Shown here piece by piece: positions 16,659 through 25,794 of a stretch of DNA of 64,000 nucleotides. Made by a program: the position numbers and the translations under genes. The stretch is from Epilithonimonas zeae. Its GTDB lineage: Bacteria > Bacteroidota > Bacteroidia > Flavobacteriales > Weeksellaceae. Numbering within the stretch: the stretch's first letter is position 1; the number at the start of each line of letters is the position of its first letter. Location of the stretch: the NCBI RefSeq assembly GCF_900141765.1, contig NZ_FSRK01000003.1, positions 186,001 to 250,000 of the forward strand. Direction: 5' to 3'. A model generated the notes under the pieces. That model was not told the DNA's origin and did no database searches. It saw nothing but the letters and a program-made list of their open reading frames with translations.

Positions 16659-18185
16659 TTAGAAGAATCCTAATTTGTTTTTGTTGTAGGATATCAGCAT
16701 ATTTTTGGTTTGACGGTAGTGGTCGAGCATCATTTTATGATTTTCTCTACCAACTCCAGACTGCTTGTAACCTCCGAAAGGTGCTCCAGCAGGGTAAGCG
16801 TGGTATTGATTCACCCAAACTCTACCAGCCTGCACGTGGCGAGGAATCTGATACAACTGATGCGCGTCTCTCGTCCAAACTCCAGCTCCTAGACCATAAA
16901 TCGTATCATTCGCAATTTCCAGAGCTTCCGCTTCGTCTTTGAAAGTCGTGAACGCCACCACAGGTCCGAAAATCTCTTCCTGGAAGATTCTCATTCTGTT
17001 GTTTCCTTTGAAAATGGTTGGCTTGATGTAGTAACCGTCTTCCAATCCTTCGATGTGGTTAGCTTCTCCTCCTGTCAAAACTTCTGCGCCTTCTTCTTTA
17101 CCCAGTTTCAAATAACCTTCGATTTTGTCTTTTTGGATTTTGGAAGCTTGCGCTCCCATCATCACAGTTTTGTCTAATGGATTTCCAACTTTTATAGCTT
17201 CGGTTCTTTCAATCACTTTTGCGATGAAAGCATCCGCAATGTCTTCCTGAACCAATAATCTTGAAGGACAAGTACAGATTTCTCCTTGATTCAATGCGAA
17301 AAGAACTGCGCCTTCGATTGCTTTATCCAGGAATTCGTCGTCTGCATCCATTACTGAATTGAAGAAAATATTAGGCGACTTCCCTCCTAATTCCAATGTC
17401 ACAGGAATAATATTTTCTGTCGCATATTGCATCACCAAACGACCTGTTGCTGTAGAACCTGTGAAAGCTGCTTTGTTCACTTTTGGATTAGTTACCAAAG
17501 CTCTTCCTAACTCTGCGCCGAAACCGTTTACAATGTTTACAACGCCGGGCGGCAGCAAATCTCCAATCAGTTCCATCAAAATCATAATTGAAATTGGTGT
17601 ACTTTCCGCCGGTTTCAGAACGACGCAGTTACCTGCTGCCAAAGCTGGAGCAAGTTTCCAAACGGCCATCAAGATTGGGAAATTCCAAGGGATGATTTGT
17701 GCAATGACGCCAAGTGGTTCGTGGACGATTAATGAAACCGTGTCTTTATCCAACTCGTTATGTGAACCTTCTTCTGCTCTAATTACCGAAGCAAAATATC
17801 TGAAATGGTCTATCGCCAAAGGAATATCCGCAGCTAAAGTTTCTCTTACCGCTTTTCCGTTGTCAATTGTTTCTACAGTTGCGATATATTCCAGATTTTC
17901 CTCAATCCTGTCTGCAATTTTGTTCAGGATAATACTGCGTTCTGTTGGAGAAGTATCTTTCCAAGTTTTGAAGGCTTCTGATGCCGCATTCACAGCATTT
18001 TCCAAATCTTCTTTGTTAGAATGTGCAGCCTGTGTGAATACTTTTCCATTAATAGGAGAAACCACATCGAAATATTGTCCGCCAGCGGATGGTACAAATT
18101 TTCCACCGATGTAATTATCATATTTAGCTTTGAATTCTGGCCAAGCTAAAGTGGTCGAATTTTGTTGTTCTAGTGTTGTGCTCAT
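16659..18185 (-). CDS. NAD-dependent aldehyde dehydrogenase (AldB/acetaldehyde type)
   Basis: 508 residues, the normal size for the family. Visible motifs are the PWNFPILMAVWKLAPALAAGNCVVLKPAE cofactor region, FTGSTATGR, the general-base segment ELGGKSPN, and the catalytic cysteine in NQGEICTCPSR, where the CxCPSR form is typical of AldB/ExaC acetaldehyde dehydrogenases. It oxidises aldehydes to acids in the cytoplasm. A divergent AraC gene starts 212 bp away, and AdhP and DUF779 lie downstream, as in many ethanol or acetoin utilisation clusters. Confidence 0.93.
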   Translation of the reverse strand: MSTTLEQQNSTTLAWPEFKAKYDNYIGGKFVPSAGGQYFDVVSPINGKVFTQAAHSNKEDLENAVNAASEAFKTWKDTSPTERSIILNKIADRIEENLEYIATVETIDNGKAVRETLAADIPLAIDHFRYFASVIRAEEGSHNELDKDTVSLIVHEPLGVIAQIIPWNFPILMAVWKLAPALAAGNCVVLKPAESTPISIMILMELIGDLLPPGVVNIVNGFGAELGRALVTNPKVNKAAFTGSTATGRLVMQYATENIIPVTLELGGKSPNIFFNSVMDADDEFLDKAIEGAVLFALNQGEICTCPSRLLVQEDIADAFIAKVIERTEAIKVGNPLDKTVMMGAQASKIQKDKIEGYLKLGKEEGAEVLTGGEANHIEGLEDGYYIKPTIFKGNNRMRIFQEEIFGPVVAFTTFKDEAEALEIANDTIYGLGAGVWTRDAHQLYQIPRHVQAGRVWVNQYHAYPAGAPFGGYKQSGVGRENHKMMLDHYRQTKNMLISYNKNKLGFF

Positions 18186-18336
18186 AATAATATTTGTTTT
18201 GTTATTAATAATCAGTTAACATTTGATTAAAGCTAAGTTAATTCCATATTTAGTTAATAGAATAGCACAATTCTCCAAAAAAATAGTAAAATCCTATTTT
18301 TAAGATTCTTTATCATTTCATTAAGAAAAAATTATG

Positions 18337-18367
18337 TTGGGCTGTGTTCTTAAAATTATTATATTTG
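18337..18367 (+). promoter_or_regulatory. Promoter of the AraC-type regulator
   Basis: TTG at 18337-18339 and TATATTTG at 18360-18367 (exact TAnnTTTG) are spaced 20 bp apart, 30 bp before the ATG. It sits in the 212-bp region shared with the divergent aldehyde dehydrogenase gene. Confidence 0.55.
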
Positions 18368-18397
18368 AGAAACAAGATGTTATAAAAATCTTGAATA

Positions 18398-19315
18398 ATG
18401 AATCTAAATCATTTTCAGCTTAACAAACCTAATCTGACACAGGAAAATAAACTGAACACATTGGTGGAAAATCAGACCAAGTTCAGTTTAAATAATTGTG
18501 AATTCAGTATCTATGAAACGCATAAGAGTGCTTATGATGTGAAATTGCATTTTGAGCATTTGGCGTTTACTGGAATGTTAAGAGGAAAGAAGTGGATGAA
18601 GCTTCAGGATAAGAGTAATTACTTCGAATATCTGCCTGGAGAAAGTGTTTTGGTCGCTCCTGGAGAAACAATGGTTATTGATTTTCCTGATGCTGATAAA
18701 GATGCTTCGCAGTGTATTTCATTGACTTTGAATCCCGAATTTGTCCAGGAATCGCTTGACCTTTTGAACTTCAATGCGAAAAAAGTGGACGATTCTTCGC
18801 AATGGAATATTTCTTTGGAAGAATTTTATCTACTCAATAGTAAAGCTCTAGCTTCCGCAACTAATAATATTATGAGAATTGCAATGGACGATAATTCTTA
18901 TAAAGATGTAATTGCAGATTTTGCTTTGAAAGAACTTTTGATAAGACTGATGCAAACTCAGGCGAGAAATCTGGTAGAGAAAAACACTTTGAAAAATAAA
19001 TCAAGAATTGGTTTTGTTGCAGATTACATCAAGAAAAATCTCCATCAGAAATTATCCATTGATGCGATTGCGAAAATGGCTTATGTCAGTAAATCGAATT
19101 TTTTCAAGATGTTCAAGGAAGAATTGGGGATTTCTCCTAATGAGTTTATTATTCAGGAGAGAATCAAGAGAGCGAAAGAAATGCTGATTCATAACAGTTC
19201 GGTAAGTGAGACCGCTTTCAGTACAGGATTTTCGGATACTAATTATTTCATCCGGGTTTTCAAACAAATGGAAGGTGTAACGCCAAAAATCTTTCAGACC
19301 AAAAAATTATTTTGA
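18398..19315 (+). CDS. AraC-family regulator, likely activator of the aldehyde dehydrogenase genes
   Basis: 305 residues. The N-terminal ~190 residues are a sensor region resembling the AraC_N-type domain seen in regulators beside aldehyde dehydrogenases (FEYLPGESVLVAPGETMVIDFPDAD). The C-terminal ~100 residues hold the two helix-turn-helix units (SIDAIAKMAYVSKSNFFKMFK; VSETAFSTGFSDTNYFIRVFK). Its divergent placement suggests control of aldehyde dehydrogenase, AdhP and DUF779. The inducer is presumed to be an aldehyde or alcohol (inference). A strong terminator follows. Confidence 0.87.
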   Translation: MNLNHFQLNKPNLTQENKLNTLVENQTKFSLNNCEFSIYETHKSAYDVKLHFEHLAFTGMLRGKKWMKLQDKSNYFEYLPGESVLVAPGETMVIDFPDADKDASQCISLTLNPEFVQESLDLLNFNAKKVDDSSQWNISLEEFYLLNSKALASATNNIMRIAMDDNSYKDVIADFALKELLIRLMQTQARNLVEKNTLKNKSRIGFVADYIKKNLHQKLSIDAIAKMAYVSKSNFFKMFKEELGISPNEFIIQERIKRAKEMLIHNSSVSETAFSTGFSDTNYFIRVFKQMEGVTPKIFQTKKLF

Positions 19316-19349
19316 ATTAAGTTAGTAGTTAGTTATAGATTTTCAAAAG

Positions 19350-19387
19350 AAGACGAGCAAATACATCATTTGCTCGTCTTCGCTTTT
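19350..19387. terminator. Strong hairpin terminator
   Basis: A perfect 13-bp stem (19350-19362 with 19368-19380, core GACGAGCAAAT/ATTTGCTCGTC), a 5-base loop, then CGCTTTTT. It lies between the convergent AraC and HMG-CoA synthase genes and can serve the AraC gene. Confidence 0.8.
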
Positions 19388-19407
19388 TCATAATTATTGT
19401 AAGAATC

Positions 19408-20739
19408 TTATTTTTGATAAGAATAATATCTCGCGCCCTTCAGAACAGGACTTTCTTTCTCAATTTTTATCAATCCGAATCCTTTATAATCTGGATTTAC
19501 AGAAGAATCCAATTGTTTGCGGTGCAACTTCTCGTAAGTTTCGAAATCAATTGCTAATCTGTTTTTCAAGCTTTCGAAAACGTTCCATTTTTCTACAATA
19601 GATTTCCATTCTGGAGAAATTTTTCCTACAAATACTTTTGATTTGGAACCACTTCCGTAAGCCAGGAAACCAATTTCTTTTTCCGTTAAATCTTCATTTT
19701 CGTTAAACGAAGTTTGTAGTGCAGACAACAGTGCCATAAAAATAGAAGCCGTGTACATATTTCCAATTTCGGAAGAAGCGCGTTGAGATTTCTCAATTTT
19801 TTCATTGATGAAATTGATATAATCTTCAGATTTTGCGATGGCTTTTTGTTTCTCGGCATCAGAAAAATCAAGATGATTTTCTAAACTATAAATTTCGGTG
19901 AAAACTCTTTTCCCGTGAAATGCATAAGGCAAATGGAAAATCAAATACCTCCAATCTTCGTAAGGTCTAACAGTAAAAGTCTGTTCTTTATAGTGCTGAT
20001 AAGCTTCGCGAATCCTGTCCTGATAACATTGATTAGAATATTGACCGTCGAAAACAGGTTCGTCTGTAAACACTTCAATTTTGTCCGGATAATTTTCTGG
20101 AGCAGAAGTCAATTCAGATTTGGAATGATGACGTCTTGGTTTGAAGAAATCAAAAACACTCTCTGTTGCAACGCCCCAATTATTATCAATTTCAATCAAT
20201 TTCGGATTCGCAGAAACCAATAATGAAACTGCGCCGCCACCTTGCGTATATTCTCCGGAAGAAGCCAACTCATATTTTGCATAATCACTGGCAATCACAA
20301 CGGCCTTTTTAGTAGGATTTGCTCTTACAAAATCTAATGAATTATGAAGCGCATCAACTGCACCAACGCAGGCAAAAGTCATATCAACAACGTCACAATT
20401 TTTGAAACTTTTTCCCCCAAATTCTTCGGTTAAAAATCCTTCTACCATTTGAACGGCGTAAGTTGCGGTTGGCTTTGCAGCATCCAATGCGCTTTCTGTT
20501 CCGAGATAAACTCTCGATATTTCTTTCGGATTGATGTTATAATCTTGAATTAATTTAAGCAAAGCTTCCGCTGCGAAAGTTGCTGCATCCTCGTGAAGAT
20601 CGGGTAAAGCCATTTTGTGTAAGCCCAAACCTTTTTCCAATTTTGCTGGTTCTATTCCTCTTTTCTCTGCAAGGTCTTTGATTTCTAAATATAAAGAAGG
20701 CACATAAAAACTGGCCGCATCAACTCCGAATTTCGTCAT
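19408..20739 (-). CDS. mvaS: Hydroxymethylglutaryl-CoA synthase
   Basis: 443 residues of thiolase-fold HMG-CoA synthase type. The catalytic cysteine is Cys124 in MTFACVGAVDAL, the acid is Glu82 in GTESALDAAKP, and the histidine is probably His269 in LIFHLPYAFHGK. It condenses acetyl-CoA with acetoacetyl-CoA to HMG-CoA, the first committed step of the mevalonate isoprenoid pathway, which flavobacteria use instead of MEP. The gene is monocistronic and divergent from the methyltransferase. Confidence 0.88.
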   Translation of the reverse strand: MTKFGVDAASFYVPSLYLEIKDLAEKRGIEPAKLEKGLGLHKMALPDLHEDAATFAAEALLKLIQDYNINPKEISRVYLGTESALDAAKPTATYAVQMVEGFLTEEFGGKSFKNCDVVDMTFACVGAVDALHNSLDFVRANPTKKAVVIASDYAKYELASSGEYTQGGGAVSLLVSANPKLIEIDNNWGVATESVFDFFKPRRHHSKSELTSAPENYPDKIEVFTDEPVFDGQYSNQCYQDRIREAYQHYKEQTFTVRPYEDWRYLIFHLPYAFHGKRVFTEIYSLENHLDFSDAEKQKAIAKSEDYINFINEKIEKSQRASSEIGNMYTASIFMALLSALQTSFNENEDLTEKEIGFLAYGSGSKSKVFVGKISPEWKSIVEKWNVFESLKNRLAIDFETYEKLHRKQLDSSVNPDYKGFGLIKIEKESPVLKGARYYSYQK

Positions 20740-20833
20740 TTTAAAAATTTTAAGACACGAATTTAGAAAATCTTATGGAAAGCGCCTAAATATAGAGGAG
20801 GTTTATTATCTTGCAGCTCATTTTTTATTACGG

Positions 20834-21568
20834 ATGTACAAAACTTTAAAAAAAGTCGTCAAAAATATTATGCCTCAAAAATTTCTTTTTGAAAATGAGG
20901 TTCTTTTGCGTTCGCTGATTTATCCCCTTTACAAAGGTGAAAATTACGAGTGTAATATTTGCAACAAGCACTTGAAAGATTTTGTATTGGTAGAAAATGG
21001 CAATTTGGTTTGTCCTGTTTGTGGCAGCTTGCCAAGAACGAGACGGCTTTGGAAACTTCTGAATGAAAAGTATTTAAAACCTGAAATTAAGATTCTAGAT
21101 TTTTCACCTTCCAGAGCGATTTACAGGAATCTCAAAAAAAATAAAAACATTACTTATTTTTCTACCGATTTTGAGAATGAATTTCTAGCCGATTATCGTT
21201 TTGACATCACCAATATTGCTGCAGAACCTGAAAGTTTTGATTTGATTATCTGCTATCATATTTTAGAACACATCGATTCTGACCAACAAGCAATGAATGA
21301 ATTGTTCCGAGTTTTAAAAGCTGATGGAACCTGCCTCATCCAAACACCTTTTAAAGATGGAGACACTTATGAGGATTTTTCTATCAAAACCAAGGAAGAT
21401 CGTTTAAAACATTTTGGACAAGATGATCACGTGCGTATCTATTCTATCAACGGCTTGAAAGAACGTTTGGAGAAAAGTGGATTTTTGGTTGATGTTCAAA
21501 CTTTCTCAAAAAATGATTTTTTTGGCTTAAGTGAAAACGAACATATTTTGATTTGTTCTAAGAAATAA
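20834..21568 (+). CDS. SAM-dependent methyltransferase with N-terminal zinc ribbon
   Basis: 244 residues. Residues 40-63 form a four-cysteine zinc-ribbon-like motif (CNIC ... CPVC). The Rossmann methyltransferase core follows with a glycine-poor motif I (ILDFSPSRAIYRNL) and a strand-4 region FDLIICYHILEHIDSDQQAMNELFRVLKADG, as in methyltransferase type 11. Such proteins are often found near glycan or lipid modification genes, but the substrate is unknown and the neighbours are unrelated. It converges on amt. Confidence 0.8.
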   Translation: MYKTLKKVVKNIMPQKFLFENEVLLRSLIYPLYKGENYECNICNKHLKDFVLVENGNLVCPVCGSLPRTRRLWKLLNEKYLKPEIKILDFSPSRAIYRNLKKNKNITYFSTDFENEFLADYRFDITNIAAEPESFDLIICYHILEHIDSDQQAMNELFRVLKADGTCLIQTPFKDGDTYEDFSIKTKEDRLKHFGQDDHVRIYSINGLKERLEKSGFLVDVQTFSKNDFFGLSENEHILICSKK

Positions 21569-21601
21569 AAAAAGAGCCTCACTGTTAAAAACAAATGAGG
21601 C
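21567..21601 (-). terminator. Terminator of the ammonium transporter gene
   Basis: Stem GCCTCA (21576-21581) / TGAGGC (21596-21601), with further TGTT/AACA pairing inside. On the minus strand a CTTTTTTT tract follows. It lies 26 bp after the amt stop. Confidence 0.6.
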
Positions 21602-21627
21602 ATCTTAAACAAAATCAAAAAACCTTA

Positions 21628-22971
21628 TTATATGCAAGTCTCATCGTGTTGTGACAAATCCAAACCTATATTTTCGGAATCTTCTGCAACTCTGAGCGGA
21701 ATTATTAAATCTGTCAATTTATATAAAATCAGAGATCCTAAAAATGTAAATGCAGAAACTAAAACCAACGCCATCATATGATGAGCAAACACTTCAAATC
21801 CGCCGTGAAGAAGACTTGCATTTTCACCCTGAGCCAACATTGCTGTCAGAATCATTCCCATAATTCCACCAACGCCGTGACAAGCGAAAACATCCAAAGT
21901 ATCATCTACTTTTTTTAGTCTTTTCCAGTTGCACATCAGATTCGAAACAATAGCTGAAATAAATCCGATAAAAATAGCGTGCGGAATTGTCACAAATCCT
22001 GCAGCCGGCGTAATCGCAACCAACCCAACAACCGCCCCAATACAAGCGCCTAAAGCGGAAACTTTGCGACCATTAACCCTATCAAAGAAAATCCAAGTCA
22101 GCATTGCAGTTGCCGAAGCTACCGTTGTCGTTCCAAAAGCCATCGCAGCGGTTGCATTAGCCGACAAAGCTGAACCTGCATTGAAACCAAACCAGCCAAA
22201 CCAAAGCATTCCTGTTCCGAGAATCACAAACGGAATATTAGAAGGTTCGTGATGCGGATTTTTACGGTTTCCAATCATCATTGCGCCAGCCAAAGCTGCG
22301 AATCCGGCGCTCATATGAACTACCGTTCCTCCAGCAAAATCCTTAACTCCAAAATATTTGTTCAATAAACCTTCCGGATGCCAAACCATATGACAAAGCG
22401 GTGTATAGATAATTAGGCTAAACAAAACCATAAACAGCAAGTAAGAAATAAACCTAACTCTCTCTGCGAATGAACCGGTTATCAAAGCTGGCGTAATCAC
22501 CGCAAATTTCATTTGAAACATTGCGAACAAAATAAATGGAATTGTTGAAGCCATCTGGCTGTGAGGAAAAACACCAACGTTATTAAAAAACAAATAGGAT
22601 GTCGGATTTCCAATCAAACCATAATGTTCTCCATTAATCGTAATCCCGATTGAATCACCAAACGACAAGCTAAATCCTACAACAACCCAAAGAATACTTA
22701 TAACTCCGAGTGCAATAAAACTTTGTAACATTGTAGAAATGACGTTCTTTTTCCCAACCATTCCGCCGTAAAAGAAAGAAAGCCCAGGTGTCATTAATAA
22801 AACCAATCCGGAAGAAGCAAGAATCCAAGCCACATCAGAACCTACAATATTATCTTCTCCAAGAAAAGTTCCAGGTTTTGGTAAAGAAGTCTGTTCCGGC
22901 CAGAACAAAGCAGTAATTGAAATAAGACTTATTACCACAAATGATATTATCCAGCGTTTTTCAATTTTCAT
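21628..22971 (-). CDS. amt: Ammonium transporter (Amt/Mep family)
   Basis: 447 residues with an N-terminal signal-like helix and about 11 further helices. Family motifs include the FFYGGMVGKKNVISTM region, GGTVVHMSAGFAALAGAM (conserved aspartate/histidine area) and the twin-histidine region (FACHGVGGIMGMI). It conducts ammonium across the inner membrane for nitrogen assimilation. No GlnK gene is adjacent, which is unusual compared with proteobacterial loci. The promoter is inside a 26-bp perfect dyad (22982-23007), suggesting direct repressor control. Confidence 0.93.
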   Translation of the reverse strand: MKIEKRWIISFVVISLISITALFWPEQTSLPKPGTFLGEDNIVGSDVAWILASSGLVLLMTPGLSFFYGGMVGKKNVISTMLQSFIALGVISILWVVVGFSLSFGDSIGITINGEHYGLIGNPTSYLFFNNVGVFPHSQMASTIPFILFAMFQMKFAVITPALITGSFAERVRFISYLLFMVLFSLIIYTPLCHMVWHPEGLLNKYFGVKDFAGGTVVHMSAGFAALAGAMMIGNRKNPHHEPSNIPFVILGTGMLWFGWFGFNAGSALSANATAAMAFGTTTVASATAMLTWIFFDRVNGRKVSALGACIGAVVGLVAITPAAGFVTIPHAIFIGFISAIVSNLMCNWKRLKKVDDTLDVFACHGVGGIMGMILTAMLAQGENASLLHGGFEVFAHHMMALVLVSAFTFLGSLILYKLTDLIIPLRVAEDSENIGLDLSQHDETCI

Positions 22972-22981
22972 ATTTTAAATT

Positions 22982-23007
22982 TTAACCCTGCAAATATATA
23001 GGGTTAA
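22982..23007 (-). promoter_or_regulatory. amt promoter inside a palindromic operator
   Basis: TTAACCCT (22982-22989)-N10-AGGGTTAA (23000-23007) is a perfect 8-bp dyad. The ten-base spacer contains most of the minus-strand -7 box TATATTTG (22998-22991), which lies 19 bp before the amt start codon. Confidence 0.55.
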
Positions 23008-23144
23008 TTTCAAATAATTATAAAAATTCACAATATCATCCCTTAATTTTTTATTATTAAAAATAAAATTACATCAAATAACAAATCGATAAAGCTCAAA
23101 ATAATAAGGCATCAGTTTTGATATATTAACGAAAATAATAAATT

Positions 23145-23333
23145 ATGAGACCAGATATTCCAAAACCAGACAGCGAAACCAATAAAGGTCCAATGATGGC
23201 AATTATAATCATTATCGTGCTTTTCCTCTTAGGTTATTTCGCATATATGATGTTTATTCCTAAACAAATTGAACAGATGAATCAAACTGATAAAATACAG
23301 CCAGTAGAAACAAAAGTAAAAGACTCCATATAG
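23145..23333 (+). CDS. Small single-pass membrane protein, unknown function
   Basis: 62 residues: a short polar N-terminus (MRPDIPKPDSETNKG), one membrane helix at about 17-37, and a polar C-terminus (KQIEQMNQTDKIQPVETKVKDSI). Family not recognised. The stop codon TAG lies within the terminator hairpin at 23318-23342, so the reading frame is tightly packed with its transcription end, which supports it being a real short transcript. It is divergent from amt and convergent with lipA. Confidence 0.55.
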   Translation: MRPDIPKPDSETNKGPMMAIIIIIVLFLLGYFAYMMFIPKQIEQMNQTDKIQPVETKVKDSI

Positions 23334-23349
23334 GAGTCTTTTTTTATTT
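23318..23349 (+). terminator. Terminator overlapping the small gene's stop codon
   Basis: A 10-bp perfect stem AAAAGACTCC (23318-23327) / GGAGTCTTTT (23333-23342) with a 5-base loop that contains the first bases of the stop codon, then TTTTATTTTT. It lies between the convergent small gene and lipA. Confidence 0.8.
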
Positions 23350-23367
23350 TTATATCAAAGTAAATTC

Positions 23368-24222
23368 TTAGTGAATATGTTTCTCTGCGTGATAAGAACT
23401 TCTTACCAAAGGCGAGCTTTCCACGTGACGGAAACCTAAGTTTCTTGCAAAATCTCCATATTCATCAAACTCCTCCGGAGAAACAAAACGCTGAACAGGA
23501 AGATGCTTTTTAGTCGGCTGAAGATATTGACCTAAAGTAATCACATCTACATTAGCATTTCTGATATCTTCAATTGTTTGGAAAACCTCATCTTTAGTCT
23601 CTCCCAAACCAAGCATTACACCAGTTTTTGTACGGTTTTGTCCTGCTTCTTTCAGGTATCTCAAAACTTCCAAACTACGTTCGTATTTTGCTTGTATTCT
23701 CACTTCTCTCGTTAGACGTTTTACCGTTTCCATATTGTGAGAAATCACTTCTGGCGCCACTTCTACCAATCTGTCGATGTGCTTTGTCAAGCCTTGAAAA
23801 TCGGGAATCAGAGTCTCCATAGTTGTTCCCGGAGAGATTCTACGAACAGCATTCACTGTTTCAGCCCAAAGAATGGAGCCCATATCTTTCAAATCATCTC
23901 TATCCACTGAAGTCAATACAGCGTGTTTGATTTTCATTAATTTGATAGAACGTGCTACTTTTTCCGGTTCATCCCAATTGACGTCCATTGGTTTTCCGGT
24001 TTTCACACCGCAGAAACCACAACTTCTGGTACAGATATTTCCCAGAATCATAAATGTTGCCGTTCCTTCTCCCCAACATTCGCCCATATTGGGGCAGCTT
24101 CCACTTTGGCAAATCGTGTTGAGTTTATATTTATCAACCAAATTTCTTAGTTCTCGGTAATTCTTACCAGTTGGCAATTTTACACGAATCCATTTGGGTT
24201 TTTGAGTTAATGTTTCTTCCAT
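23368..24222 (-). CDS. lipA: Lipoyl synthase
   Basis: 284 residues. It has both iron-sulfur motifs: the auxiliary-cluster CxxxxCxxxxxC (Cys38, Cys43, Cys49, in [14 protein letters not shown]) and the radical-SAM CxxxCxxC (Cys64, Cys68, Cys71, in CTRSCGFC). The C-terminal [10 protein letters not shown] segment carries the serine ligand of the auxiliary cluster. It inserts sulfur into octanoyl-lysine to make the lipoyl cofactor of pyruvate and oxoglutarate dehydrogenases. It lies 15 bp downstream of the sigma factor gene in the same direction, an odd pairing that suggests co-transcription. Confidence 0.95.
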   Translation of the reverse strand: MEETLTQKPKWIRVKLPTGKNYRELRNLVDKYKLNTICQSGSCPNMGECWGEGTATFMILGNICTRSCGFCGVKTGKPMDVNWDEPEKVARSIKLMKIKHAVLTSVDRDDLKDMGSILWAETVNAVRRISPGTTMETLIPDFQGLTKHIDRLVEVAPEVISHNMETVKRLTREVRIQAKYERSLEVLRYLKEAGQNRTKTGVMLGLGETKDEVFQTIEDIRNANVDVITLGQYLQPTKKHLPVQRFVSPEEFDEYGDFARNLGFRHVESSPLVRSSYHAEKHIH

Positions 24223-24237
24223 TCTGATTTTCTAATA

Positions 24238-24795
24238 TTAAAAATCCGTTTCGTCTTCTTTTAATAATTCGGCCAAGATTTTCTTAGCTCTCATTATTCT
24301 CACTTTTGTGTTGGCTACGGATAGATTGAGTTCTTCCGCTATTTCTTTGATGCTTTTTTCTTCAAAAAATCTTAGGCGAATAATGTCCTGATTTTTAGCA
24401 TCCATTGTTTCTATGATTTTGATGATTTTTTGCTGGTCTTCTTCAGAAATCAGCAATTCTTCCGGCGACCTTGCAAATTCGTTCTTTACATTTTCCAAGC
24501 CATCACTTGCATCTTCATTCTCTCTGTTTTTCTTTCTCCAAAAATCGATGATTGTATTTTGAGCAATTGTCAGAATCCACGTTTTGAATTGAAAATTAGG
24601 ATCAAATAAATCTAGCTTGTTAAGAACTTTTGAAAACACCGAAACCGTAATTTCATCCGCATCATTCTCATCCTTCACTCTGTTCATTACAAAAGAAAAA
24701 ACATCAACCCAAAATAGATTAATAAGCTGTGTCTGAGCTTTTTGATTCTTATCTCTAGCCTTTATGATGAGAGCGAGTAACTGGTCTTCTTTCAT
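24238..24795 (-). CDS. ECF-type RNA polymerase sigma factor
   Basis: 185 residues with sigma region 2 (about 20-95, including DADEITVSVFSKVLNKLDLFD and FKTWILTIAQNTIIDFWRKK) and region 4 (about 130-180, IRLRFFEEKSIKEIAEELNLSVANTKVRIMRAKKIL). There is no region 3 and no adjacent anti-sigma gene, so the control signal is unknown. A minus-strand -7 box TATCTTTG at 24814-24807 lies 11 bp upstream of the start. lipA follows after 15 bp, so lipoate synthesis may share its transcript. Confidence 0.88.
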   Translation of the reverse strand: MKEDQLLALIIKARDKNQKAQTQLINLFWVDVFSFVMNRVKDENDADEITVSVFSKVLNKLDLFDPNFQFKTWILTIAQNTIIDFWRKKNRENEDASDGLENVKNEFARSPEELLISEEDQQKIIKIIETMDAKNQDIIRLRFFEEKSIKEIAEELNLSVANTKVRIMRAKKILAELLKEDETDF

Positions 24796-24806
24796 TTTTC
24801 AATGAA

Positions 24807-24814
24807 CAAAGATA
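24807..24814 (-). promoter_or_regulatory. -7 box of the sigma factor-lipA unit
   Basis: CAAAGATA on the plus strand is TATCTTTG on the coding strand, an exact TAnnTTTG, 11 bp before the start codon. No clear -33 TTG was found. Confidence 0.45.
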
Positions 24815-25009
24815 GCTATATATTATTAAAAAATATTAATATGAAGAGATTGAGAATTTCTATTATTTTGAATGGAATTCTTTTGAGATTTAGAGCGAAT
24901 TTAAATAACAAATATCAAGATTGAAATCCTTATAAATTGAGTATTTTTACTGGCTTGATTTTGGATTAGGAAAATCAGAATAAACATTTAAAAATCAGAT
25001 AAATAAATA

Positions 25010-25774
25010 ATGAAATTTTATAAATACCAAGGAACAGGAAATGATTTCGTGATGATAGACAACCGTTTAGGGGAATGGGATGATCTTTCTATCGAAAACA
25101 TACAAAAACTTTGCGACCGCAGATTCGGGATTGGCGCAGACGGATTAATTAAAATTAATTCCGCAGAAGGTGTTGATTTTGAAGTGGATTATTATAATTC
25201 TGATGGGTCTAAAAGTTTTTGCGGAAATGGCGCCCGCTGTTCGGTTGCATTTGCTCATTTTTTAGATATTATTGAAGATAAGACAACTTTTATCGCCATC
25301 GATGGAATCCACGAGGCAGAAATCAAAAACGGCATTATCAAATTAAAAATGGGTGATGTAAAAACCATAGATACTGACGGAAATGACTTCGTTTTGAATA
25401 CCGGATCGCCACATTATGTTAAGTATGTGGAAATGTTAAATAATTATAATGTTTACAAAAACGGTAACGAAATCCGAAATTCTGAAACTTATAAGCAGGA
25501 AGGAATCAATGTCAACTTCGTAGAAAAATTGTCCGACAAGGAACTTTTTGTGAGAACTTATGAGCGGGGCGTTGAAGATGAAACTTACAGTTGCGGAACT
25601 GGCGTTACAGCTGCAGCTTTAACTTTTATGAAAAATAATAATCAAACGTTTGTTGGAATTAAAGTGATGGGCGGCAATTTGAAAGTTTATGCCGAAAAAG
25701 ATGGAGACGGGTTCAAAAATATTTGGTTAGAAGGTCCAGCAGTTCAGGTTTTTAAAGGAGATACTAATTTATAA
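25010..25774 (+). CDS. dapF: Diaminopimelate epimerase
   Basis: 254 residues. The two catalytic cysteines are Cys71 (NSDGSKSFCGNGARC) and Cys195 (TYSCGTGV), both in their canonical motifs. It converts LL- to meso-diaminopimelate for peptidoglycan and lysine. The gene is followed after 20 bp by mltG, so two peptidoglycan genes are paired, then by an outer-membrane receptor. The 214-bp gap before it shows no further gene apart from an unlikely 27-codon frame. Confidence 0.95.
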   Translation: MKFYKYQGTGNDFVMIDNRLGEWDDLSIENIQKLCDRRFGIGADGLIKINSAEGVDFEVDYYNSDGSKSFCGNGARCSVAFAHFLDIIEDKTTFIAIDGIHEAEIKNGIIKLKMGDVKTIDTDGNDFVLNTGSPHYVKYVEMLNNYNVYKNGNEIRNSETYKQEGINVNFVEKLSDKELFVRTYERGVEDETYSCGTGVTAAALTFMKNNNQTFVGIKVMGGNLKVYAEKDGDGFKNIWLEGPAVQVFKGDTNL

Positions 25775-25794
25775 AAACCTGAGAATTTAAAACT

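Noticed and set aside
21929-22252. A 107-codon plus-strand frame inside amt
   Set aside because: It lies entirely within the strongly supported ammonium transporter gene and encodes a low-complexity product with no family likeness.
24841-24924. A 27-codon frame before dapF
   Set aside because: Too short, no promoter box, no conserved feature.
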